The notes beneath the pieces were generated by a model. It saw nothing but the letters and a program-made list of their open reading frames with translations, did no database searches and was not told where the DNA came from. A DNA stretch of 64,000 bases from NCBI RefSeq assembly GCF_018732085.1, contig NZ_CP076103.1, positions 620,001 to 684,000 on the forward strand. The letters are read 5' to 3'. Every line of letters starts with the position of its first letter. Positions within the stretch are counted from its first letter, which is position 1. This document shows, in pieces, positions 29,857 through 40,867 of this stretch. The position numbers and the translations under genes were made by a program. This DNA comes from Lysobacter capsici. GTDB lineage: Bacteria > Pseudomonadota > Gammaproteobacteria > Xanthomonadales > Xanthomonadaceae.

Positions 29857-29941
29857 GTAGGAGCGGCGCGAGCCGCGACCGCGACCTCACGGCTGCGTCG
29901 TGAGCGCGATGTCGCGGTCGCGGCTCGCGCCGCTCCTACAG
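29857..29941. repeat. REP pair, GTAG family
   Basis: Two inverted GTAGGAGCGGCGCGAGCC copies in the 133-base space between the citrate transporter stop and the phbB start. Confidence 0.85.
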
Positions 29942-29948
29942 GGAGCCA

Positions 29949-31277
29949 TCAAGCAGCGAAGGGGTATAGGGCGAAAGCGAGCGAAGCGACCATCAACAAC
30001 AACGAAATCAACACCGCCCACTTCAAGGTGAACTTCTGGTGGTCGGCGAAATCGACGTTGGCCATGCCGACCAGCAGATAGGTCGATGGCACCAAGGGAC
30101 TGAGCAGATGCACCGGCTGTCCGGCGAGCGAGGCCCGCGCCATTTCCACCGGCGTGATGCCGTAATGGCCCGCAGCCTCAGACAGGATCGGCAGCACGCC
30201 GAAATAGAACGCGTCGTTGGACATGAAGAAGGTGAAGGGCATGCTCGCGATCGCGGTGATCACGGCGAGATACGGTCCCCAGGCATCGGGAATCACCGCC
30301 AGGAAGCTGCGCGACATCGCCTCGACCATGCCGGTGTTCGACAGGATCCCGGTGAAGATGCCCGCGGCGAAGATCAGCGACACCACCGCGAGCACGTTGC
30401 CGGCGTGGTTGCCGATGCGGCGGCGCTGTTCGGCCAGGTCGGGATAGTTGATCACCAGCGCGATCGCGAAGCCGATCATGAACAACACCGGCAGCGGCAG
30501 CACGCCGAGCACCAGCGCGGTCATCAAGGCCACGGTCAATGCGGTGTTGACCCACAGCAGCTTCGGCCGCTTGGTGTCTTCGCTGTCGGCGAGCGTGGGC
30601 AGGTTGTCGCTGTCGGTATCCAGGTCGGGATTCCAGTCCGCGCCGTGACCGGGCAAGGTCACGATACCCAGCCGCCTGCGTTCGCGGATGCCCAGGTACC
30701 AGGCCAGCACGATGATGCCCAGCAGCGAGATCGCCATCGCCGGCACCAGCGGCACGAACACGTCGCTGGGATCGACGTGCAGCGCGGTCGCCGCGCGCGC
30801 GGTCGGCCCGCCCCAGGGCGTGAGGTTCATCACCCCGCCGGCGAGAATCGTCACGCAGGTCAGGTTGAGCGCGTTCATGCGCAGGCGCTGGTACAGCGGC
30901 AGCATCGCCGAGACGGTGATCATGTAGGTGGTCGAACCGTCGCCGTCGAGCGAGATCAACATCGCCAGCACCGCGGTGCCGACCACGATCTTGACCGGAT
31001 CGCCCTTCACCAGCTTGAGGATGCGGCGCACGATCGGATCGAACAGGCCCGCGTCGATCATCACCCCGAAGTACAGGATCGCGAACATCAGCATCACGCC
31101 GGTCGGCGCAATCTTCTTGATCCCCTCGATCATCATCTCGCCGATGCCGGCGCTGAAACCGCCGAGCAGGGCGAACGCGATCGGGATCACGATCAAGGCC
31201 ACCAGCGGCGACAGCCGCTTGCTCATGATCAGGTACATGAAGGTGAGGACCATGCCGAAGCCGAGCGCGGTCAACAT
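29949..31277 (-). CDS. citH: CitMHS-family citrate:H+/metal-citrate symporter
   Basis: A 442-residue membrane protein with about 12 helices. It starts MLTALGFGMVLTFMYLIMSKRLSPLVALI. Family signatures are LDGDGSTTYMITVSAMLPLY after helix 4 and GGVMNLTPWGGPTARA. CitMHS proteins take up citrate, often as a Mg or Ca complex. In Xanthomonas the orthologue citH is under TctDE control (from memory), and tctDE genes lie 1.6 kb away here, which supports the name. A hydrophilic loop (DTDSDNLPTLADSEDTKRP) splits the protein into halves. Confidence 0.88.
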   Translation of the reverse strand: MLTALGFGMVLTFMYLIMSKRLSPLVALIVIPIAFALLGGFSAGIGEMMIEGIKKIAPTGVMLMFAILYFGVMIDAGLFDPIVRRILKLVKGDPVKIVVGTAVLAMLISLDGDGSTTYMITVSAMLPLYQRLRMNALNLTCVTILAGGVMNLTPWGGPTARAATALHVDPSDVFVPLVPAMAISLLGIIVLAWYLGIRERRRLGIVTLPGHGADWNPDLDTDSDNLPTLADSEDTKRPKLLWVNTALTVALMTALVLGVLPLPVLFMIGFAIALVINYPDLAEQRRRIGNHAGNVLAVVSLIFAAGIFTGILSNTGMVEAMSRSFLAVIPDAWGPYLAVITAIASMPFTFFMSNDAFYFGVLPILSEAAGHYGITPVEMARASLAGQPVHLLSPLVPSTYLLVGMANVDFADHQKFTLKWAVLISLLLMVASLAFALYPFAA

Positions 31278-31396
31278 GAGGTTATTCCTTTTGAATGCAC
31301 CGACGCGACAGGGCGTGTTAGTGCGGAAACAATGGAGCTTTCATCCCGCCAAGCGACAAGGCTCTTCCCTTGTAGAACGACGAAACCCTAATCCCG

Positions 31397-31479
31397 TCAT
31401 TCCCGCGAACGCGGGAATCCAGAGACTTCAAGCGTTCTCGCACGAAAGGCCCTGGATTCCCGCCTTCGCGGGAATGACG
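31397..31479. repeat. Inverted pair of ATTCCC-N8-GGGAAT palindromes
   Basis: CGTCATTCCCGCGAACGCGG opens and its inverted copy closes an 83-base element that encloses TTCAAGCGTTCTCGCACGAA. It lies between the porin stop and the citrate transporter start. Confidence 0.85.
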
Positions 31480-31529
31480 AGCAAAAGCACAAAGGATCGA
31501 AAGCGGGCATAGAGAATTTTCATGCGCTC

Positions 31530-32720
31530 TCAAAAGTCGTACTGAAACCGACCGGTAACCGCGCGCGTCCGATCCAGCGTCACATCCGCCAGCCGATCGC
31601 GATTGCGGCTGTCGATCCAGTCGAGCATGAAGCGCAGATTCGAGCGCAGATGCCAGTTCACCCCGACGCTGACCTGGTCCATCGACACATCGCTGAAATT
31701 CGCCGCGCCATTCAAATGCTGCTTGCCGCGGATCGTGTCGTAGCGCGCCGCCAGCTGCCAGGCGCCGCTGCTGCGCGTGGGCTTGACCCGGCCGAAGCGG
31801 CCGGATTTGCTGTCGTACGGCGTGGATTCGCCGGTGATGAACCAGCCGACCAGGCCGTAGGCCGAACGGATCTCGCCACGTTGCGAGCCGTCGTCGAAAT
31901 TCGCGCCGCTCACTTCCGATTGCAGATACCAAGGCCCGCGAGTGAACCCGAACTCCAGCGAGTATTTGTCGACATCGGTATCGAGCCCGCGATTGAAATT
32001 CACCAGCGTGGCGCGGCTGTTGTCGGACAGATGGCCGGCCGGGCGCGGCGCGATGCGCAGACCGTTGGCGCCGTCGCGGCCGGGGTGGTCGTAGGACTCG
32101 CGCGCCAGCGACAGGCCCAGATGCAGAGTGTCGCCGTCGTCGTGGCGCGGCGCCCAGGTGCCGCGCGCGCCGAGTGCGCGGCCCTTGACCTGCCACACGT
32201 CGATGCTCTCCAGGCTGTAGACGCTGCCGCCGAGGGTGTAGTCCTCGCCCGCGGTGATCCACGCCGCGCCTAACCGATACAGCGGCGCGACCGAACTTGC
32301 GAACATGCTGCGCTCCATGAACGCGCCGTAGTTCGAACTGATCCGGTCGTCCAGGGTGAAGTACTGCTTGAACTGGCCGATCGTCAGCTTGCCGGCCTTG
32401 AAGTCCCGGGTGACATAGACGTCCTTGGCCTCGACGCTGTCGCCGGTGAATTCGTCCTGCAGCCCGGCGAAGTCGCCTTCGATCTTGTAGCCCCAGCCGT
32501 AGAACTTGCCCGACACGTCGAGCCACAGCCGGCGTACTTCGTTGTCGTCGGGATTGGCGACGCCGCGGCCGTCGTTGTCGAACTGGGCGAAGTCCCAGTG
32601 AATGCGGCCGCCGAGTTCGGCGGTGACCGGTCGTTCGCCGGAATCTTGCGCATGGACGCCGCCGGACGCGGCGAGCAGGCACAGCGCGACGCACGCGCCG
32701 GCGTGGTGGACAACAGCCAT
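31530..32720 (-). CDS. OprP/OprO-type outer-membrane porin
   Basis: A 396-residue beta-barrel protein of the phosphate-selective porin O/P family (Porin_O_P). The ATG at 32720 has GGGAG upstream and gives a good signal peptide (HHAGACVALCLLAASGGVHAQ); an upstream ATG at 32765 is less signal-like. The alternating strands and the C-terminal end VTGRFQYDF, with final aromatic Phe, are typical of outer-membrane barrels. Despite the family name, its place between a citrate transporter and tctDE suggests it admits tricarboxylates, though a phosphate role is possible given the Pho-box-like site at 32844. Confidence 0.88.
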   Translation of the reverse strand: MAVVHHAGACVALCLLAASGGVHAQDSGERPVTAELGGRIHWDFAQFDNDGRGVANPDDNEVRRLWLDVSGKFYGWGYKIEGDFAGLQDEFTGDSVEAKDVYVTRDFKAGKLTIGQFKQYFTLDDRISSNYGAFMERSMFASSVAPLYRLGAAWITAGEDYTLGGSVYSLESIDVWQVKGRALGARGTWAPRHDDGDTLHLGLSLARESYDHPGRDGANGLRIAPRPAGHLSDNSRATLVNFNRGLDTDVDKYSLEFGFTRGPWYLQSEVSGANFDDGSQRGEIRSAYGLVGWFITGESTPYDSKSGRFGRVKPTRSSGAWQLAARYDTIRGKQHLNGAANFSDVSMDQVSVGVNWHLRSNLRFMLDWIDSRNRDRLADVTLDRTRAVTGRFQYDF

Positions 32721-32843
32721 CAATGGTTCTCCCGACCCTGCTTTTCCCGCGGTTTTGCGCGACATGCGCGCTCACTGCGCTTATAGTTGGGTCGGCCCGG
32801 ACGGCCTGTCCCAACCCCTCCAGCGCAGGCTAGGCGGCGCAAG

Positions 32844-32861
32844 CTGTCAAAGACCTGTCAT
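32844..32861 (+). promoter_or_regulatory. Direct repeat CTGTCA-N5-CTGTCA, OmpR/PhoB-type operator
   Basis: CTGTCA at 32844 and 32855, exactly 11 bases apart, as expected for two monomers of an OmpR/PhoB-class regulator on one DNA face. It matches the core of the Pho box consensus (CTGTCAT-N4-CTGTCAT). It lies 67 bases before tctD, on its coding strand, and 124 bases before the divergent porin. TctD itself or PhoB could bind. Confidence 0.6.
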
Positions 32862-32927
32862 CGCCGATGCTGTTTCTTCCGGCCGCTGCCTGACTGCGGC
32901 TTCTGACCGAGCGACGGAGTCCATCTG

Positions 32928-33620
32928 GTGCGAATTCTGTTGGTGGAGGACAACGCCGATCTGGCCGACGCGATCGTCCGGCGCATGCGCCGCGACGGGC
33001 ACGCGCTGGATTGGCAGTCCGACGGGCTCAAGGCCGCCAGCGTGCTGCGGTATCAAAGCTTCGACCTGATCGTGCTCGACATCGGCCTGCCGCGATTGAG
33101 CGGGCTGGGCCTGCTCGCCGGCCTGCGCGAACGCGGCGATGCCACTCCGGTGTTGATGCTGACCGCGCGCGACGGCATCGAGGACCGGGTGCAGGCGCTC
33201 GATGCCGGCGCCGACGACTACCTGGCCAAGCCGTTCGATTTCCGCGAGTTCGAAGCGCGCTGCCGGGTGCTGCTGCGGCGCAACCGCGGCCAGGTCAGCG
33301 CGATCGTGCAGATCGGCGGCTTCGCCTTCGACAGCGGCGCGCATCGGGTCAGCCTCGACGGCGAGGCGATCGAACTGCCGAACCGCGAATTCCGCCTGCT
33401 GGAAATCCTGATCGGCAAGCTCGGCCAGGTGGTCAGCAAGGACGAGATCGGCAACGGCCTGTTCGGTTTCGACGACGAAGCCGGGCCGAACGCGATCGAG
33501 TTGTACGTCGGCCGCCTGCGCAAGCGCCTGGCCGCCGCGCCGCTGCGCATCGTCACCGTGCGCGGCGCCGGTTACATGATCGAAGCGGCCGATGCCGCGA
33601 TGGAACCGACGGATGGCTGA
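32928..33620 (+). CDS. tctD: OmpR-family response regulator (TctD-like)
   Basis: A 230-residue two-component regulator. Receiver domain: acidic pocket ED at 7-8, phospho-acceptor D51 in LIVLDIGLP, and K in DDYLAKPFD near 103. Winged-helix C-terminus: ELPNREFRLLEILIGKLGQVVSKDEI...NAIELYVGRLRKRL and VRGAGYMI. The start is a GTG preceded by GACGGAG. It overlaps the kinase gene and is divergent from the porin. It most likely activates the porin and citrate transporter genes. Confidence 0.9.
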   Translation: MRILLVEDNADLADAIVRRMRRDGHALDWQSDGLKAASVLRYQSFDLIVLDIGLPRLSGLGLLAGLRERGDATPVLMLTARDGIEDRVQALDAGADDYLAKPFDFREFEARCRVLLRRNRGQVSAIVQIGGFAFDSGAHRVSLDGEAIELPNREFRLLEILIGKLGQVVSKDEIGNGLFGFDDEAGPNAIELYVGRLRKRLAAAPLRIVTVRGAGYMIEAADAAMEPTDG

Positions 33621-35046
33621 GCCTGCGCGCCCGCATTCGATCCGCCGCACCTTGCTGGTGTACCTCGGCGTGCTGTCGTTGATCGGTGCGGTGCTGCTGT
33701 TCCTCGCCGCGCGCAGCTACGGTCGCGCGGCCGCCGATCGTTCCTACGATCACCTGCTGATCGCCTCGGCGCTGTCGATCGCCGACAGCGTCGCGCTGGT
33801 CGACGGGCAATGGCAGGTCGACCTGCCCTACGCCGCGCTGGACCTGCTGGCGATGGCGCCGGAGGATCGGGTGTACTACCGCGTCTCCAGCAGTCGAGGC
33901 GCCGGCCGCGACGGCGGCACCATCACCGGTTACGCCGACCTGCCCACGCCGCCGTCGCCGCCGCTGGACGGCAAGCCGAAGCTGTTCGATGCGATGTACC
34001 GGGGCGAGCGCACGCGTTTCGTCGCGGTGTCGCGCTGGGTCGCCGGTCCGGCCAGCCAGGGGCAGGCGATCGTGCAGGTGGGGCAGACGCGGATCGCGCG
34101 CGAAGCCTTGGCCGACGATGTGGTGCTGCGCGCGCTGATCGCGATCGTGGTGCTGTCGCTGGCGGCGCTGGCGCTGGTCTGGGTCGGCGTGCATCGCGCC
34201 TTGCGGCCGTTGCAGAAACTCGAACGCGATCTGTCGCTTCGCGAACCGTCCGATCTCAAGCCGGTGCCCGGTTCGGTGCCGCTGGAACTGGGCGAACTGG
34301 TCGGCGCCTTGAACCGCTTCATGGGCCGATTGGCGGCCAGCAACGAAACCCTGCGCGCGTTCATGGGCGACGCCGCGCATCAGATGCGCACGCCACTGGC
34401 CGCGCTGCGCGCGCAGGCGCAGCTGGCGCTGGACGAAGACGATCCGGCCGAACAGCGCCGCAGCCTGGTGATGATCGAACGCAACGCCAATCACATGAGC
34501 CGGCTGTTGAACCAGTTGCTCAGCGATGCCAGCGCGATCCATCGCTCGCACTTGCAGCAGTTCGAAACCGTCGATCTGGCCGAGCTGCTGCATCAGGCGC
34601 TGTACGAATCGATCCCGCAGTCCGGCCCGCGCCCGGATCTGAACCTGGCGGTGACCAGCGACCCGGTGCGCGTGCAGGGCGATGCGCTGCTGCTGCGCGA
34701 GGCGATCAAGAACCTGATCGACAACGCGCTCAAGCACGGCCAGCCGCGTCCCGGCCAAGCGGGCGGCCCGTTGCAGATCGCCTTGACCGTGGCCGCGGGC
34801 GAGGGCGGCGCCGGCTCCAGCGCGGTGCTGACCGTGGCCGACCACGGCCCGGGCATCGCCGCGGCCGATGCCCAGACCGTGTTCGAACGTTTCGCGCGCG
34901 GCCGCGATGCGGCCTCGGGCGGCGCCGGCCTGGGTTTGGCGATCGTCAAACGCATCGTCGACAGCCACGGCGGCCGCATCGACCTGAGCAACCGGGTCGG
35001 CGGCGGGTTGGTGGTGACGTTGCGGCTGCCGAGGAGCGTGATTTGA
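33613..35046 (+). CDS. tctE: Sensor histidine kinase (TctE-like)
   Basis: A 477-residue inner-membrane kinase. Helix 1 is about residues 17-35 (YLGVLSLIGAVLLFLAA), a periplasmic sensor of about 140 residues follows (2CSK-type), and helix 2 is near 172-190. The phospho-acceptor is H256 in GDAAHQMRTPLAALRAQ, the N box is NLIDNALKHG near 367, then DHGPGIAA and GAGLGLAIVKRIVDSHGG. The ATG at 33613 overlaps tctD by eight bases; an ATG at 33592 in the same frame is an alternative. It senses an extracellular ligand, probably citrate. Confidence 0.9.
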   Translation: MAEPARPHSIRRTLLVYLGVLSLIGAVLLFLAARSYGRAAADRSYDHLLIASALSIADSVALVDGQWQVDLPYAALDLLAMAPEDRVYYRVSSSRGAGRDGGTITGYADLPTPPSPPLDGKPKLFDAMYRGERTRFVAVSRWVAGPASQGQAIVQVGQTRIAREALADDVVLRALIAIVVLSLAALALVWVGVHRALRPLQKLERDLSLREPSDLKPVPGSVPLELGELVGALNRFMGRLAASNETLRAFMGDAAHQMRTPLAALRAQAQLALDEDDPAEQRRSLVMIERNANHMSRLLNQLLSDASAIHRSHLQQFETVDLAELLHQALYESIPQSGPRPDLNLAVTSDPVRVQGDALLLREAIKNLIDNALKHGQPRPGQAGGPLQIALTVAAGEGGAGSSAVLTVADHGPGIAAADAQTVFERFARGRDAASGGAGLGLAIVKRIVDSHGGRIDLSNRVGGGLVVTLRLPRSVI

Positions 35047-36200
35047 AAAGCGAGCGCACAAACGTGAGAGACGAGAAACAGCGCAATGCCCCGCGCTACA
35101 GTGCCGCGCGCTGCTTTTGCCTTTGCTCGTTGCTCGCCGTTCTCAACTCGTTTTCCGCTCCTGCCGCCGCCGCCCCGGGCGACGTACGCACCTTCAAAGC
35201 GCCACAAGCCGCCACCGCGCAACTGCGCATCCACGGTTCCACCGACATCGAGAACTTCGCCGCGGTCATCGCCGACTACCAGCGGCTGCATCCCAACACC
35301 CAGGTCGAGTATTCCGACCTGGTCGCGCAGGACATCTACACCCGCCACCTGCGCGGCGGCGCGGGCGATCGCGCCGACCTGCTGATCAGCAGCGGCATGG
35401 ACCTGCAGACCAAGCTGGCCAACGACGGCCATGCGCTGCCCCATCGTTCGCCGGCCACCGCCGCGCTGCCGGCGTGGTCGCAGTGGCGGCACGAAGCCTT
35501 CGGCATCAGTTACGAGCCTGTGGTGATCGTCTACAACAAGCGCCTGCTGCGGCCCGAGCAGGTGCCGCACACGCGCCGGCAACTGCTGGCCCTGTTGCGC
35601 GACCCGGCGGCGAAGCTGGCCGGTCGGGTCGGCACCTACGACGTGGCCCGCAGCAGCGTGGGCTATCTATTGGCGACCCAGGACCACCAACTCGGCAGCA
35701 TGGCCGGCGCGCTGCAGGCCGCGCTCGGCGACAACCGGGTCCAGCTGGAGGAACGCACCGGCCCCTTGCTCGACCGGGTCGCGCGCGGCGACCTGGCCCT
35801 GGCCTACAACGTGCTGGGTTCCTACGCCCAGGCCCGGGTCGATGGCGGCGCGCCGCTCGGGATCGTGCTGCCGGAGGACTACACCCTGGTCCTGCTGCGC
35901 ACCGCGCTGATCCCGCGCACCGCGCCCAACGCGGCCGAGGCCGGGCGGTTTCTCGACTATCTGTTGTCGCCGCGCGGCCAGGCCATGCTGGCCCGTCAGG
36001 TCGGTCTGCAGCCGATCCGCGCCGCCGACGGCGCCCCGCTGTCGCCGCATGCGCGCGACGGCGCGCGGGTGCGCGCGCTGCGGCCGATCGCGCTGGGGCC
36101 GGGCCTGCTGGTGTACCTCGACGCGCTCAAGCGGCGCCAGTTCCTGGAGGCGTGGCGCAGCACCGTGCAGCCCGGCAAGGCGGCGGCCGATGCGCCCTGA
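35043..36200 (+). CDS. Periplasmic solute-binding protein coupled to tctDE
   Basis: A 385-residue exported binding protein of the ABC/iron-type fold (STDIENFAAVIADYQRLHPN, SDLVAQDIYTRHL, YEPVVIVYNKRLL). I chose the TTG at 35043 as start because GAGGAG lies eight bases upstream and the codon overlaps the kinase stop as TTGA; a GTG at 35064 is the alternative. The signal peptide is CLCSLLAVLNSFSAPAAAA. No permease or ATPase gene follows, so it probably presents ligand to TctE rather than to a transporter; this is inference. Confidence 0.82.
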   Translation: MKSERTNVRDEKQRNAPRYSAARCFCLCSLLAVLNSFSAPAAAAPGDVRTFKAPQAATAQLRIHGSTDIENFAAVIADYQRLHPNTQVEYSDLVAQDIYTRHLRGGAGDRADLLISSGMDLQTKLANDGHALPHRSPATAALPAWSQWRHEAFGISYEPVVIVYNKRLLRPEQVPHTRRQLLALLRDPAAKLAGRVGTYDVARSSVGYLLATQDHQLGSMAGALQAALGDNRVQLEERTGPLLDRVARGDLALAYNVLGSYAQARVDGGAPLGIVLPEDYTLVLLRTALIPRTAPNAAEAGRFLDYLLSPRGQAMLARQVGLQPIRAADGAPLSPHARDGARVRALRPIALGPGLLVYLDALKRRQFLEAWRSTVQPGKAAADAP

Positions 36201-36447
36201 CCGCCATACGCAGGCGTCGGTTTCCGCAGCGCCGATCACGTTTCGCCGCCCCCGTCGCGCGCGCGGCCGGCCCATGCACGCCCCGCGACAGGTCCGCCGC
36301 CGGGTTGGGCAAAGTGCCGGCGACGGCCGGTGGTACAACTCCAAAGTACTAATGAACAAGCCGCCGCGGTCGCGCGAATCCGCCTTGGCGATCCATTAGA
36401 CTGCAAGTCCAATCACCTCGCGCCCTTGCCACGGCAGCCATCCTCTG

Positions 36448-38760
<2,313 letters not shown>

Positions 38761-38771
38761 CCGCGGCGCCC

Positions 38772-39833
38772 ATGAACGATATGGGCGCTCTCGCCACCTT
38801 GCCGGCGGCCGATTTTTCGGCCGCCGCTTCGTTGGCGCCGCCGTTGCCGTCGCAGCCGCCGGCAACGGCCCCGCAGGTCAGCATCCTGCTGCTGTGCTAT
38901 CGCGACGCGGCCTACATCCGCGCCGCGATCGACAGCGCGTTCGCGCAGACCGTGCCGTGCGAAATCATCGTCTCCAACGACTGCTCCGACGACGGCACCT
39001 TCGAACTGGCGGTCGAACAGGTCGCGGCCTACCGCGGCCCGCACCGGGTCAGCGTGCGCCGCACCGCGAACAACCTCGGCGTCACCGCGCATTTCAACGA
39101 GGTCATGGCGCTGGCCAGCGGCGAGATCATCGTGATGATGGCCGGCGACGACATCGCCTATCCGCAACGCGTGGCGACCATCGTCGACGCGTTCGGCCAT
39201 GCGCCGCAGGCGATGGTGCTGGGCAGCGACTTCGACGGCATCGACACCGACGGCAGCCCGATCCGGATCAGCTTCCGGCGCCGTCCGGAGCAATACGAAT
39301 TCGAGTACTACGTGCGCATCGGACGCCTGATCGGCTTGCTCGGCGCGACCCTGGCGTTCCGTCGCTGCGTCTTTGATCGCTTCGGTCCGTTGATCGGGCC
39401 GATCGAGGACAACGCGCTGAGCCTGCGCGGCGCCTTGCTGGGCCAGTCGCTGTGCCTGCGGCAACCGCTGATCCAATACCGCCGCCATTCCGGCAGTGTC
39501 AGCGGCACCGTGTTCGCGCGCGACGAACCGCGCGAGGTGGCGATGCGCCGTCGTTACGAACGCACCGTGCAGTTCTACCGCGGCACCGCCGACGACCTCG
39601 ACGCCTGCCTGCGCCAGATCCCCGACTTGCCGGCGAAAAAGCGCCGCCTGGCCGAGCAGGTGCTGGCGATGTACCGCATCGAAGCGCAGGCCCGCGAAGC
39701 GATCCTGCTGCAACCGCGCTGGCGCTGGATCGGCCCGGTGATCCGCGGCCTCGCCCAGCGCGGCCTGCGCCGCAAGAGCGCCGAGCGCGCGTTCAAGCTG
39801 CTGATCCCGCGGGCGTGGTTTGGCTTGCGTTGA
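38772..39833 (+). CDS. Family 2 glycosyltransferase
   Basis: A 353-residue GT-A glycosyltransferase. After a 35-residue Ala/Pro-rich leader comes VSILLLCYRDAAYIRAAIDS, then IIVSNDCSDDGTFELA, the nucleotide-sugar metal motif MMAGDDIAYPQR, and an acceptor region with IEDNALSLRGALLG. No membrane helix, so cytosolic or peripheral. It lies 11 bases after maeB but is functionally unrelated; the polymer it builds is unknown, as no other glycan gene is adjacent. Confidence 0.88.
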   Translation: MNDMGALATLPAADFSAAASLAPPLPSQPPATAPQVSILLLCYRDAAYIRAAIDSAFAQTVPCEIIVSNDCSDDGTFELAVEQVAAYRGPHRVSVRRTANNLGVTAHFNEVMALASGEIIVMMAGDDIAYPQRVATIVDAFGHAPQAMVLGSDFDGIDTDGSPIRISFRRRPEQYEFEYYVRIGRLIGLLGATLAFRRCVFDRFGPLIGPIEDNALSLRGALLGQSLCLRQPLIQYRRHSGSVSGTVFARDEPREVAMRRRYERTVQFYRGTADDLDACLRQIPDLPAKKRRLAEQVLAMYRIEAQAREAILLQPRWRWIGPVIRGLAQRGLRRKSAERAFKLLIPRAWFGLR

Positions 39834-39865
39834 TCTCATCGCGCATCGCATCACCGAGGTCTTTT

Positions 39866-39960
39866 GTGGGAGGGGCTTCAGCCCCGACGCTGTTCGCTCC
39901 GATCGCTTGTAAGCATCGTCGCGTCTGAGCGGAAGGCATCGGGGCTGAAGCCCCTCCCAC
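39866..39960. repeat. REP pair, GTGG family
   Basis: GTGGGAGGGGCTTCAGCCCC and its inverted copy, 95 bases end to end, just after the glycosyltransferase stop. Confidence 0.85.
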
Positions 39961-40007
39961 AAAAGACCTCGTGTAAACGCCGGGTGCGAAGGTTCGATCC
40001 GGCTGAA

Positions 40008-40640
40008 TTATCTGGGCGTATCCATCTGCAAATCCAGATAAGGCCGCTCGAAAAACTCCCGCCCCAGGGCTTCGGCCGCCGCCACCGACCCCTGCGGGTC
40101 GTGCATCACCTCACCGCGCCCATTGCCCCAGCCATGCACCGCGCCGATGAACTGCGAATGGGTATAGCGCGCGTACTCCTGCAACTGGTGCACGATCCCC
40201 AGCGCGATCGCCGGATAGATCTCCTCCGATGAGGTCAGCAGCGCCACCCGCTTGCGCTTGATGCGCTCGCGCACCTGCGCCGAACCCGCGTGGCTCTTGG
40301 CGAAATAGCAGAACATCCGATCGAAGAACACCTTCGCCTGACCCGACATCCCGTACCAATACACCGGCGTACACAGCGCGACACCGTCGGCGGGCAGGAA
40401 CCGATCGAGAAACAGCTCGCCGAATCCGTCCTCGATCCGACAACGCCCGTGTTCGTCGCGGCACTCGCGGCAATCGCGCACCAACGCATCGAGGTGATCG
40501 TCGATGAACGCCAGCGACACCTCGCGGCCCGCGGCTTGCGCGCCGCGCATCACCGCCGCGCCCAATGTGGTGCTGTTGCCGTCGCGCCGAGGGCTGGCGA
40601 CCAACACGAGCAATTGTTGCGGCGAAGCGGAAACAGTCAT
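40008..40640 (-). CDS. NADPH-dependent FMN reductase/flavodoxin-like protein
   Basis: A 210-residue flavodoxin-fold oxidoreductase. FMN phosphate loop: SPRRDGNSTTLGAAVM; flavin ring site: PVYWYGMSGQAKVFFDR; a CRECRDEHGRC cysteine cluster lies between and resembles that of iron-sulfur flavoproteins. The ATG at 40640 is preceded by AGGGTGG; a GTG at 40652 is less likely because its SD would be too close. Substrate unknown; quinone or metal reduction is likely. Confidence 0.82.
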   Translation of the reverse strand: MTVSASPQQLLVLVASPRRDGNSTTLGAAVMRGAQAAGREVSLAFIDDHLDALVRDCRECRDEHGRCRIEDGFGELFLDRFLPADGVALCTPVYWYGMSGQAKVFFDRMFCYFAKSHAGSAQVRERIKRKRVALLTSSEEIYPAIALGIVHQLQEYARYTHSQFIGAVHGWGNGRGEVMHDPQGSVAAAEALGREFFERPYLDLQMDTPR

Positions 40641-40747
40641 CGGGCGAGCCACCCTGGAAGATCGAGCCCTGAATCTATTTCCCGCAACGCACCGTCACAA
40701 ATGACGATAGTCGCACCCGCATGAATCAGGTTCATCCTCACTTCCGA

Positions 40748-40799
40748 CTGTAGGAGCGGCGTCCTGCTGGATTTCCTTCGGTCACAAGCCGCGACCGCG
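40748..40799. repeat. Single GTAG-family REP with a 24-base insertion in its loop
   Basis: The outer halves GTAGGAGCGGCG and AAGCCGCGACCGCG are normal, but about 24 bases (TCCTGCTGGATTTCCTTCGG and a short tail) are inserted at the loop. This is the only unpaired and interrupted copy in the window. Confidence 0.7.
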
Positions 40800-40867
40800 C
40801 AATCACACTCCCCGGCGAAATCCACACGCCGCCCGTTGCACTGCAATCCAAGCCTCGCGTCGAGCCC

